NCBI GenBank assembly: GCA_031281555.1
Contig: JAITFK010000212.1
Coordinates: 1-49,455 of the forward strand
Source: Treponema sp.
GTDB lineage: Bacteria; Spirochaetota; Spirochaetia; Treponematales; Breznakiellaceae
Direction of reading: 5' to 3'
Length of the DNA stretch: 49,455 nucleotides
The notes below the pieces were generated by a model. The model was not told the DNA's origin and did no database searches. It saw only the letters and a program-made list of their open reading frames with translations. The number at the start of each line of letters is the position of its first letter. Positions within the stretch are counted from its first letter, which is position 1. Both the position numbers and the translations under genes were made by a program. Shown in pieces: positions 40,392-47,870 of the stretch.

Positions 40392-42313
40392 TTGTACCCA
40401 TGAAAAAAGTATGCCTTATGTTACAGGGAAAATCCCAAAATGAAGCTTTGCTGAAGTTACGTGAAGTTGGGGTAGTGCATCTGGAAAAAAAAGTTCTTCC
40501 CGAAAATGTCTCAAAAGCAGTCGCGCGAAAAATAAGAATTGAAAACGCGATAACGTTAATAAATGAAATAAAAAAATCAAAGAAAAAAATTAAGAATTCA
40601 GGAAACGGAACGCATACAGAATTGCATGAGCACCACGCTCACCACATTGCAGACGCGGTAAATGAAGAGAAGCATCCGTATTCACTGGATGCCGTAAGAG
40701 CTCACGTAAAACCTTATCTTCCTGATTTGCTGACGAGTCTAGCGAAAGAGCGAAAAAGTTTACAGGACAGGACCGCCTATCTTGTACGTGAAATTACTCG
40801 TATCAGTTCGTGGGGAGATTTTTCTCCTGCGTCAATAAAGGAAATAGAATCTTTGGGACTGCCTGTGTTTCTTTATGAACTGACACAGGATGCATTTTCC
40901 GCTATTGATAAAGATGTCAGGTATATAAAGTTAAGCGGCAGTAAATCGGCAGTTCGTATTTTAGTACTGGACAAGGAATTACCTGATGTTATTCCGCTTG
41001 TTTTACCTGAAAAATCGCTTTCCGCTCTTTTAAACGAAGTTGATGAAATTGAACTTGGTATTGAAGAAATTGACGAAAAGCTGGCTGGTTTTGCCGGCAG
41101 CTTGCCGGTATTGAAAAAAGAGATGTTAGTCGCGGAACAGGAAATAGAATTTGATAATGCGGCGGCATCTATGAAAAAAGTTGACGGTATACCTCCTGAT
41201 ACGGAACTTTTATACTTGACAGGTTATGTTCCGAAAGACGAGATTGACAGCCTTAAAAAAGCCGCGAGTGATAACAAATGGGCTTTTTCAACGGATGACC
41301 CTGCGGCAACTGATGATGATGTTCCGACAAAATTAAAAAACAACAAATTGGTTAATCTGCTAAATCCAATTACCGGTTTTCTGGGGATTGTACCCGGTTA
41401 CCGTGAAACGGATATTTCGCCTTGGTTTCTTTTATTTTTCTGTATTTTCTTCGGTATGCTCTTCGGGGATGCGGCGTACGGTCTTATTATTTCTTTTATA
41501 GCTTTGTTTGGTATTATAAAAACAGCGAGAAAAGGTGTACCGCAGGCTTTGCAAATGATGTTGTTATTGGGTATTTTCAATACAACATGGGGTGTGCTTA
41601 CCTGTACATGGTTTGGCGTTGACGTAGAAAAAGTTCCGGAAGTTTTACGGGACATTTCCTTTTCATTATTTTCAACCGCAAAAACTGATGAAAAGATTGT
41701 AAGTCAGAACCTTCAAATTTTCTGTTTTTCTCTGGGGCTTTTACAATTAACAATTGCCCATATAAAAGGGATTTTCAGGAATATCAGATCCCTAAAACTT
41801 TTTTCCGAACTTGGATCTATCGCGATGCTTTGGGGAATGTACAATGTAGTGCTTTTCCTTGTTGTAAGCAATGACGCTCGTTCTATACCGTTACTGCCGA
41901 TTTCAATCTATCTTCTTGGCGGCGGATTTGTATTAACATTTATTTTTGCCTCTTATACCGGGAGCGTAGGGAAGTCCGTATTGGAAAGCTGTAAAAATAT
42001 TATTTCTGTTGTATTGGGAATAACCAACGTGTTTTCTGATATAATGTCATATATCAGGCTTTGGGCTGTAGGTCTTGCCGGAGCGTCAATTGCTTCTACC
42101 GTGAATACTATGGCAGGTCCGCTTTTAGGAAATTTCCTTATATTCGCGGGAATAATCCTGCTTGTATTCGGGCATGGGCTTAACATTGTACTTAATGTTC
42201 TGTCGGTCCTTGTTCACGGAGTAAGGCTTAATACACTGGAGTTTTCATCACATATTGGTTTAACGTGGTCTGGTACGGCATACAGACCGTTCGCTAAAAG
42301 AGAGGTCAATTAA
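40388..42313 (+). CDS. atpI: V-type ATP synthase membrane subunit I
   Basis: This 641-residue protein is the stator membrane subunit (a-subunit type). The N-terminal half (1-330) is cytoplasmic and coiled; the C-terminal half has seven or eight membrane helices (for example FFCIFFGMLFGDAAYGL, the NVFSDIMSYIRLWAVGLAGASIA helix with the arginine that faces the rotor carboxylate, and FGHGLNIVLNVLSVLVHGVRLNTLEF). A histidine-rich stretch, with seven histidines between residues 76 and 96 (HTELHEHHAHH), interrupts the N-terminal coil and may bind metal. It overlaps atpD by 4 bp. Confidence 0.94.
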   Translation: MIVPMKKVCLMLQGKSQNEALLKLREVGVVHLEKKVLPENVSKAVARKIRIENAITLINEIKKSKKKIKNSGNGTHTELHEHHAHHIADAVNEEKHPYSLDAVRAHVKPYLPDLLTSLAKERKSLQDRTAYLVREITRISSWGDFSPASIKEIESLGLPVFLYELTQDAFSAIDKDVRYIKLSGSKSAVRILVLDKELPDVIPLVLPEKSLSALLNEVDEIELGIEEIDEKLAGFAGSLPVLKKEMLVAEQEIEFDNAAASMKKVDGIPPDTELLYLTGYVPKDEIDSLKKAASDNKWAFSTDDPAATDDDVPTKLKNNKLVNLLNPITGFLGIVPGYRETDISPWFLLFFCIFFGMLFGDAAYGLIISFIALFGIIKTARKGVPQALQMMLLLGIFNTTWGVLTCTWFGVDVEKVPEVLRDISFSLFSTAKTDEKIVSQNLQIFCFSLGLLQLTIAHIKGIFRNIRSLKLFSELGSIAMLWGMYNVVLFLVVSNDARSIPLLPISIYLLGGGFVLTFIFASYTGSVGKSVLESCKNIISVVLGITNVFSDIMSYIRLWAVGLAGASIASTVNTMAGPLLGNFLIFAGIILLVFGHGLNIVLNVLSVLVHGVRLNTLEFSSHIGLTWSGTAYRPFAKREVN

Positions 42314-42378
42314 TTTTTATATATTGACTGATGTTTAACAGACATTGGCAAAAATGAATTTAAACAAAGGAGTTAAGT

Positions 42379-42816
42379 ATGGTGAATTTAGGTTTATTGG
42401 GCGCCGGGTTGGTAATGGGTATTGCTGCAGTCGGTTCCGGAATTGGAGTTGGTTTTGCAGGCCAGGCTACTATTGGCGCCTGGAAAAAATGCTATGTTGG
42501 TAATAAAGCTGCTCCAATGATGCTGTTGGCTTTTGCGGGAGCGCCTTTAACACAGACTTTTTATGGCTTTATTCTGATGGGACAGATGAAGAGCGCGGCA
42601 TTGGATAGGATAGAAGACGCATGGCTTTACCTTGGTTTTGGTATTGCCTCAGGTTTTGCGATTGCGTTTTCAGCCATCGTACAGGGAAAAGCAGGCGCCG
42701 CCGCAGCCGATGCGCAAGCGGAAACAGGTAAGGGTTTTGCTCAGTACATTGCTGTTGTAGGTATTGCGGAAACTGTCGCTCTTTTCGCGATGGTTTTAAC
42801 AATGATTAGTTTGTAA
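42379..42816 (+). CDS. atpK: V-type ATP synthase subunit K (rotor ring)
   Basis: This 145-residue subunit has two helical hairpins (four membrane helices) with one ion carboxylate, E131 in GIAETVALF. The Na+-binding residues known from the Enterococcus hirae rotor are matched: T58 and Q59 in APLTQTFYGF, Q102 in IVQGKAG and E131. This predicts a sodium-coupled enzyme. The gene has a very strong ribosome site (AAAGGAG, 42366-42372) at 6 bp, fitting its need for many copies per complex, and a 65-bp gap after subunit I. A hairpin terminator follows. Confidence 0.95.
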   Translation: MVNLGLLGAGLVMGIAAVGSGIGVGFAGQATIGAWKKCYVGNKAAPMMLLAFAGAPLTQTFYGFILMGQMKSAALDRIEDAWLYLGFGIASGFAIAFSAIVQGKAGAAAADAQAETGKGFAQYIAVVGIAETVALFAMVLTMISL

Positions 42817-42830
42817 ACACTTCATAATCG

Positions 42831-42862
42831 GTTTATGGGGCAGTACAACCGGCCCCATAAAC
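42831..42862 (+). terminator. Hairpin terminator of the V-ATPase operon
   Basis: A perfect 11-bp stem GTTTATGGGGC / GCCCCATAAAC with a 10-base loop begins 15 bp after the atpK stop. It is followed by ATTATTTAAG, a weak U-tract, so it may terminate or stabilise the 3' end. Confidence 0.7.
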
Positions 42863-42870
42863 ATTATTTA

Positions 42871-42914
42871 AGAATAACGGTTATTCTCTTGGTTAATTCA
42901 ATAAATAGTATAAT
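42871..42914 (+). promoter_or_regulatory. Palindrome and -10 box upstream of the GT2-GtrA gene
   Basis: AGAATAAC-G-GTTATTCT (42871-42887) is a perfect 8+1+8 palindrome. A consensus -10 box TATAAT lies at 42909-42914, while the -35 position (42886-42891, CTCTTG) is poor. The palindrome is centred about 42 bp before the expected transcription start, the usual site for a class II activator. The gene's ribosome site is GAGGAA at 42953-42958. Confidence 0.45.
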
Positions 42915-42962
42915 TTGTTCCATTTGTGATTTTTCTTTTATTAAGCTCATAGAGGAAATTTT

Positions 42963-44102
42963 ATGAATTATACCCTGTCCCTTATTGTCCCCTGTTATAA
43001 TGAAGCGCGGACTATAGAATCCTGTATTGAAAGAGTTTTGGATATTTCAATAGGGAAGGATTTTTCTCTGGAAATTGTCATTGTAGATGATGCTTCAACA
43101 GACGGTAGTTGGCAAATTCTTGAGAAGATAACCGCACAAAATAATAAAATTAGAATTATTAAACATGAAAAAAACCGGGGTAAGGGAGCGGCATTAAGGA
43201 CAGGATTTATCCATGCTACAGGAGACTTCGTGGGGATTCAAGATGCTGATGCCGAATATGCTCCCCGTGACTATCTTACAATGCTGGAACCTTTGCTTGA
43301 CGGCAGGGCGGATGTGGTTTACGGTTCACGGTATCTGCGTCCGGATACCCGCCGGGTACTTTACTTTTGGCATACATGGATGAATAAAGCCCTGACCGGC
43401 ATATCAAATATGTTTACTAACCTTGATATAACGGATATGGAAACTTGTTATAAATTGTTCCGCCGGGAAATAATACAAAAAATTGCTCCTGAGTTAAAAG
43501 AAGAGCGTTTTGGATTTGAACCGGAAGTAACAGCAAAAGTCGCGGAAACGCAATGCCGTGTGTACGAGTGCGCCATATCCTATAATCCAAGAACTTATGA
43601 AGAAGGCAAAAAAATCGGCTGGAAAGACGGAGTTCATGCTCTGTACTGCATTTTCCATTACAGCGCACATATAGCGCCGCTTCCTATGCAGATATTGATT
43701 TATCTGTTTATTGGAGGAGTTTCACTTTTAGTCAATATGGCCTTTTTTGTCGGTTTCACACGTACGGGAGTAGCGCTGGATTATGCAATTATTATTTCGT
43801 TTATTATTTCCGCCTTATGCAACTATCTTCTGTGTATAGCGATCCTTTTCCGCCATAAAGCGCGATGGAACACAGGCGCGGAGCTGTTTTGGTATATTTT
43901 TTCCGTTTTAATAATGGGTGCTGTTGACTTTGCATTAACGCAGCTGCTTATTACTGTAGTACCGTTTTTTACATTGCATTGGAGCGGAGCGAAATTTATC
44001 GCATCGATTATTGGATTTATCGGTAATTTTACGCTGCGAAAGATACTTGTTTTTCCGAAGAGAAGAAACAAGATAGATAATAATATTGATAAAGCGTTGT
44101 AA
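42963..44102 (+). CDS. Family 2 glycosyltransferase fused to GtrA-like membrane domain
   Basis: This 379-residue protein has a GT-A glycosyltransferase domain (1-225) like dolichol/polyprenyl-phosphate sugar synthases: LIVPCYNEARTIESCI at the start, EIVIVDDASTDGS, and GIQDADAEY with the metal-binding DAD. The C-terminal 140 residues hold four membrane helices of GtrA type (LIYLFIGGVSLLVNMAFFVGF, IGFIGNFTLRKILVF). Such fusions make and flip a lipid-linked sugar for use by GT-C transferases outside the membrane. The next three genes encode large membrane proteins of that kind, making a coherent surface glycosylation group. Confidence 0.88.
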   Translation: MNYTLSLIVPCYNEARTIESCIERVLDISIGKDFSLEIVIVDDASTDGSWQILEKITAQNNKIRIIKHEKNRGKGAALRTGFIHATGDFVGIQDADAEYAPRDYLTMLEPLLDGRADVVYGSRYLRPDTRRVLYFWHTWMNKALTGISNMFTNLDITDMETCYKLFRREIIQKIAPELKEERFGFEPEVTAKVAETQCRVYECAISYNPRTYEEGKKIGWKDGVHALYCIFHYSAHIAPLPMQILIYLFIGGVSLLVNMAFFVGFTRTGVALDYAIIISFIISALCNYLLCIAILFRHKARWNTGAELFWYIFSVLIMGAVDFALTQLLITVVPFFTLHWSGAKFIASIIGFIGNFTLRKILVFPKRRNKIDNNIDKAL

Positions 44103-44121
44103 AACTGTGTAAAGGTATAAT

Positions 44122-45957
44122 ATGTTTTCAGAAAGTTTAACACGAAAAACAATAATTATATATGCTGTTTTGTTATTTGCGGTTTTCTTTTTGGAAGTAG
44201 TGTTTTTTCGAAGCATGATTTTCCATAAAGATAGAATATTTGGAGACCTTGGAGACAGCAGGCTTGTTTCACTTATTTTAGAACATTGGTATAAAGTATT
44301 CAGCGGTAAGGAAGTTATAAGAGATCTGTCGATGTTTTATCCGGTAAAAAACACGCTGGGTTATTCCGATGCTCTTTTTCTTTTATCATTACCGTATTCT
44401 GTTTTAAGAGCATCCGGAATAAGCTGGTTAACAGCTTATCAGTTGACATTGATTATTACCCATCTTTTCGGCGGTATTTGCCTGGTATGGTTTTTAAGAA
44501 AAAGTTTAAAGCTTCCTTTGTGGGCATGTATCATAGGATTGATTATCGGGAATTACAGCAATTCTTTTTTTGTTAAGATAGGACATACTCAATTTGTTAC
44601 GCATAGTATAGTACCATTGCTTTTTATTTTTTTAAAGAATTTTTATGACAGTTTTACTCCATACCTGAAAAAAAAACGTATGATTTACGGAATTCTGTCT
44701 ATAATCATTTTAGCGGGTATTCTTTTAACCAGTTTTTATGTAGGTTTCTTTTGCGCTTTCTTTTTATTGACAGTAAATGTTGTTATTGCAATATTTCTTC
44801 TTAAGAGTAATTCGGAAAATTTAAGGAAAACAACAAAAATTATTAAAGTTTATAAATTTGAAATTCTAACATATGTAGTGACAGGAATAGTTGTTTTACT
44901 GCCTTTTTTATGGATATATATGCCTGTTTTTAAGGAAATGGGAGCAAGAGGCTGGAGTACTGTTGCCTATTTTTTACCTTATTGGTATGATTTTTTTAAT
45001 GTTTCACCGGCAAATTTGATATGGTCTTTTCCCAATACTTCAGAAAAACATGAAATGATGGTAGGATACCCATTAATAACAGGTATAATTCTTATTATCG
45101 GATGTATTTTTTATATCAAATTATCAAAGAAAAATACATTATCTTTAGAAAAGAAAGAAATGCGCTTTTATATGCTTTTTGGGTTTTCTTTTGCGATAGC
45201 GATTATTTCTTTGTTAATACTGAAAATAGATATAAGTAATATATTTAATACAATAAATAGAACAGGTCTATTTGATATAGCAGGCAATAATGTTGGAAAT
45301 AAAATCAGGCGCATGGGTGAAACAGGTTTTGGTCTTTGGTTTTTTATTTGGTTATTAATACCAGGTACTTCTGCTATGAGGGCTATAGCAAGATTTAACC
45401 ATTTTTTATCACTTCCGGCTGGTATAATAATTGCCTGCTTTTTGGCTGAGCGGATTCGTATTGTAAATAAAAATTATATCAAATATTGGATATGTACCGT
45501 TTTAATCACTGTATTTTTTTTGGAACATCAAAATACCCGGGAAATATCTTTTTGGACCAAATCACAAATAAATAATTATCTTGAAAAAGTATCCGCTCCG
45601 CCTGAAGACTGCGAGTCTTTTCTTCTTGTAAATAACACTATTTCTGTAAATTTTGTTTATCAATTGGATGCATGGACTATCGCTAATAAGTATAATATAA
45701 AAACCATCAACGGTTATTCAGGACAATTTCCGAAAAATTTTGATTATATATGGGAAATGGAGTCAAACAAGAATTACTACGATATTTTGCGTTGGATCAA
45801 TGAACATAATATGAAGAATGTATATTTATATGACTATAAAAATGACAATTGGATAAGGTGTACAGAATCAGTGTTAAAAAAAGAATTAACAATGAAAATT
45901 AATTTTACAAATAAAATTTCCAATTTTTCCGGCTTTTTAATAGCGGAAGTTGTTTAG
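44122..45957 (+). CDS. Polytopic membrane protein, GT-C-like, tandem paralogue 1
   Basis: This 611-residue protein has about 10-12 membrane helices. A first loop between helix 1 and 2 carries GDLGDSRLVSLILEHWYKVFSG and FYPVKNTLGYSDALFLL, with acidic residues of the sort found in GT-C glycosyltransferase active sites. The C-terminal 130 residues form a soluble domain. I do not recognise a named family; a role in transferring a lipid-linked sugar, or a YfhO-like function, is inferred from the layout and the GT2-GtrA gene 19 bp upstream. It is closely similar to the next gene. Its last 17-20 residues (after ESVLKKELT) look like read-through into a remnant of a further gene start. Confidence 0.75.
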   Translation: MFSESLTRKTIIIYAVLLFAVFFLEVVFFRSMIFHKDRIFGDLGDSRLVSLILEHWYKVFSGKEVIRDLSMFYPVKNTLGYSDALFLLSLPYSVLRASGISWLTAYQLTLIITHLFGGICLVWFLRKSLKLPLWACIIGLIIGNYSNSFFVKIGHTQFVTHSIVPLLFIFLKNFYDSFTPYLKKKRMIYGILSIIILAGILLTSFYVGFFCAFFLLTVNVVIAIFLLKSNSENLRKTTKIIKVYKFEILTYVVTGIVVLLPFLWIYMPVFKEMGARGWSTVAYFLPYWYDFFNVSPANLIWSFPNTSEKHEMMVGYPLITGIILIIGCIFYIKLSKKNTLSLEKKEMRFYMLFGFSFAIAIISLLILKIDISNIFNTINRTGLFDIAGNNVGNKIRRMGETGFGLWFFIWLLIPGTSAMRAIARFNHFLSLPAGIIIACFLAERIRIVNKNYIKYWICTVLITVFFLEHQNTREISFWTKSQINNYLEKVSAPPEDCESFLLVNNTISVNFVYQLDAWTIANKYNIKTINGYSGQFPKNFDYIWEMESNKNYYDILRWINEHNMKNVYLYDYKNDNWIRCTESVLKKELTMKINFTNKISNFSGFLIAEVV

Positions 45958-46010
45958 TAATTGAAATTACTGAACAACTTAAATGTTTTTTTATATTTTA
46001 CAATATTTAT

Positions 46011-46038
46011 AAAGCGGCTGGTTATAGTCATCCGCTTT
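46011..46038 (+). terminator. Weak hairpin between the tandem paralogues
   Basis: AAAGCGG and CCGCTTT form a 7-bp stem around a 14-base loop, followed by TAAAAA rather than a U-run. A second small inverted repeat, AGTAATT-GA-AATTACT (45956-45971), straddles the stop codon of the first paralogue. The 111-bp gap also holds the AGATGAGGAAATAAA ribosome region of the second paralogue. Attenuation is possible but not certain. Confidence 0.35.
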
Positions 46039-46068
46039 TAAAAAATATATGTTAGATGAGGAAATAAA

Positions 46069-47856
46069 ATGTTTACGGAGAATTCAACGCAAAAAAAGAT
46101 GATTGCGTGGGCTGTTCTGTTACTAACAGTTGTTTTTTTGGAGACAGTATTTTTTCGAAGCATGATTTTTAATAATGATAATATAGTTGGAGACCTTGGA
46201 GACAGCAGGCTTGTTTCGCTTATTCTGGAACATTGGTATAAAGTATTCTGCGGTAAGGAAGGAATAAGAGATCTATCAATGTTTTACCCGGTAAAAAACA
46301 CGCTGGGTTATTCCGATGCTCTTTTCCTTTTATCATTACCGTATTCTGTTTTAAGAGTATCAGGAATAAGCTGGTTAACAGCCTATCAGTTGACATTGAT
46401 TATTATCCATTTTTTCGGAGGTATTTGTCTAGCATGGTTTTTAAGAAAAAGTTTAAAACTGCCTTTATGGACATGTATCATTGGATTGATTATAGGCAAT
46501 TTCAGCAATTCTTATTTTGTAAAAATCAGTATTTCCCATTCGCAATTTATTACACACAGTTTAGTACCATTGCTTTTTATATTTTTAAAGATTTTTTATG
46601 ACAGTTTTACTCCATGCTTGCAAAAAAAACGTATGATTTATGGAATTTTGTCTATATTCCTTTTTGCGGGTATACTTTTAACCAGTTTTTATGTGGGTTT
46701 CTTTTGCGCTTTCTTTTTATTAACAGTAAATATTGTTATTGCAATTTATCTTCTAAAGATTAATTCGGAGAATTTAAGGAAAGCAATAAAAATTATTAAA
46801 GCCTATAAATTTGAAATTTTAATTTATATAGTAACCGGAATAGTTGTTTTACTGCCTTTTTTATGGATATATTTACCTATTTATAAAGAGATGGGAGGAA
46901 GAAACATCGGCGGAGTATTATTTTATTTACCTTATTGGTATGATTTTTTTAATGTCTCCCCAACAAATTTGATATGGTCCTTCCCCAATACTTCAGAAAA
47001 ATATGAATTAATGGTAGGATATCCCTTAATAACAGGTATAATACTTATTATTGGCTGTGTTTATTATATTAGGCAATCAATAAAAAAAACACTATCTTTT
47101 GAAAAAAAAGAAAAGAGCTTTTATATGCTTATTGGATTTTCTTTTGCTATTGCAATTATCTCATTATTACTATTAAAAATAGATATGAGGCAAATAGTTA
47201 GTATATTAGAAGAAAAGGGCATAATAAATATGAAGCAAATAGGCAGTATACTTGATGAAAATGGTATATCTGACGCAGAAAGTAAAATAAAAAACAAAGC
47301 TGGTTTTAGTCTTTGGTTTTTTGCTTATTTTTTAGTACCAGGCGCGTCCGCTATGTGGACAGTAGTCAGATTTAACCAATTTCTATCATTTCCTGCGGGT
47401 ATAATAATTGCTTGTTTTTTGTCTGAAAAACTTCGTATTGTAAATAAGAATTATATAAAATATTGGGTATGTATTGTATTGATTGCGTTAATATTTTTTG
47501 AACATCAAAATACTAGGGAAATGTCTTATTGGACTAAATCATATATAAACAGTTATCTTGAAAAAGTATCCGCTCCGCCCGAAAGCTGCGAATCCTTTCT
47601 TCTAGTAAACAACGACACATCTGAAAATTATGTTTATCAATTGGATGCATGGACCATCGCCAATAAATATAATATAAAAACAATCAACGGATATTCTGGG
47701 CAATCTCCTAAAAATTGGTATTATATATATGATATGGAGTCTAATAGAAATTACAGCGACATCTTACGCTGGATTGATGAACATAATCTGGAGAATGTAT
47801 ATTTATATGATTATAAAAATGATAAGTGGATTAGGTGTACAGAATCCGTACTTTAA
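46069..47856 (+). CDS. Polytopic membrane protein, GT-C-like, tandem paralogue 2
   Basis: This 595-residue protein has the same plan as its upstream neighbour: helix 1, a conserved first loop (GDLGDSRLVSLILEHWYKVFCG), about ten more helices and a soluble C-terminal domain ending in CTESVL. Compared with copy 1 it carries a few extra residues in a mid-protein loop that contains a 15-residue tandem repeat, and ends shortly after ESVL at a TAA that copy 1 lacks. Both copies are intact, so they may have distinct acceptors or be under selection for variation. Function unknown; a sugar transferase or flippase-like role is inferred. Confidence 0.75.
   Translation: MFTENSTQKKMIAWAVLLLTVVFLETVFFRSMIFNNDNIVGDLGDSRLVSLILEHWYKVFCGKEGIRDLSMFYPVKNTLGYSDALFLLSLPYSVLRVSGISWLTAYQLTLIIIHFFGGICLAWFLRKSLKLPLWTCIIGLIIGNFSNSYFVKISISHSQFITHSLVPLLFIFLKIFYDSFTPCLQKKRMIYGILSIFLFAGILLTSFYVGFFCAFFLLTVNIVIAIYLLKINSENLRKAIKIIKAYKFEILIYIVTGIVVLLPFLWIYLPIYKEMGGRNIGGVLFYLPYWYDFFNVSPTNLIWSFPNTSEKYELMVGYPLITGIILIIGCVYYIRQSIKKTLSFEKKEKSFYMLIGFSFAIAIISLLLLKIDMRQIVSILEEKGIINMKQIGSILDENGISDAESKIKNKAGFSLWFFAYFLVPGASAMWTVVRFNQFLSFPAGIIIACFLSEKLRIVNKNYIKYWVCIVLIALIFFEHQNTREMSYWTKSYINSYLEKVSAPPESCESFLLVNNDTSENYVYQLDAWTIANKYNIKTINGYSGQSPKNWYYIYDMESNRNYSDILRWIDEHNLENVYLYDYKNDKWIRCTESVL
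47185..47274 (+). repeat. 45-bp tandem repeat inside paralogue 2
   Basis: Two adjacent 15-codon units encode MRQIVSILEEKGIIN and MKQIGSILDENGISD. Copy 1 has unrelated sequence at this loop (ISNIFNTINRTGLFD). The repeat lies between two membrane helices, so it extends an exposed loop. Confidence 0.65.
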
Positions 47857-47870
47857 AAGGAATAAAAAAA

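Larger units (their letters stand above)
44122..47870 (+). repeat. Tandem gene duplication (two paralogues with flanks)
   Basis: The genes at 44122 and 46069 share long, nearly identical blocks at protein and DNA level, for example GDLGDSRLVSLILEHWYKVF, MFYPVKNTLGYSDALF, YLPYWYDFFNVSP and CESFLLVNN. Divergence is concentrated in a loop around residues 355-400 and at the C-terminus. The similarity of the 3' flank to the start of the third gene indicates the duplicated unit extended past the stop codon. Confidence 0.8.
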
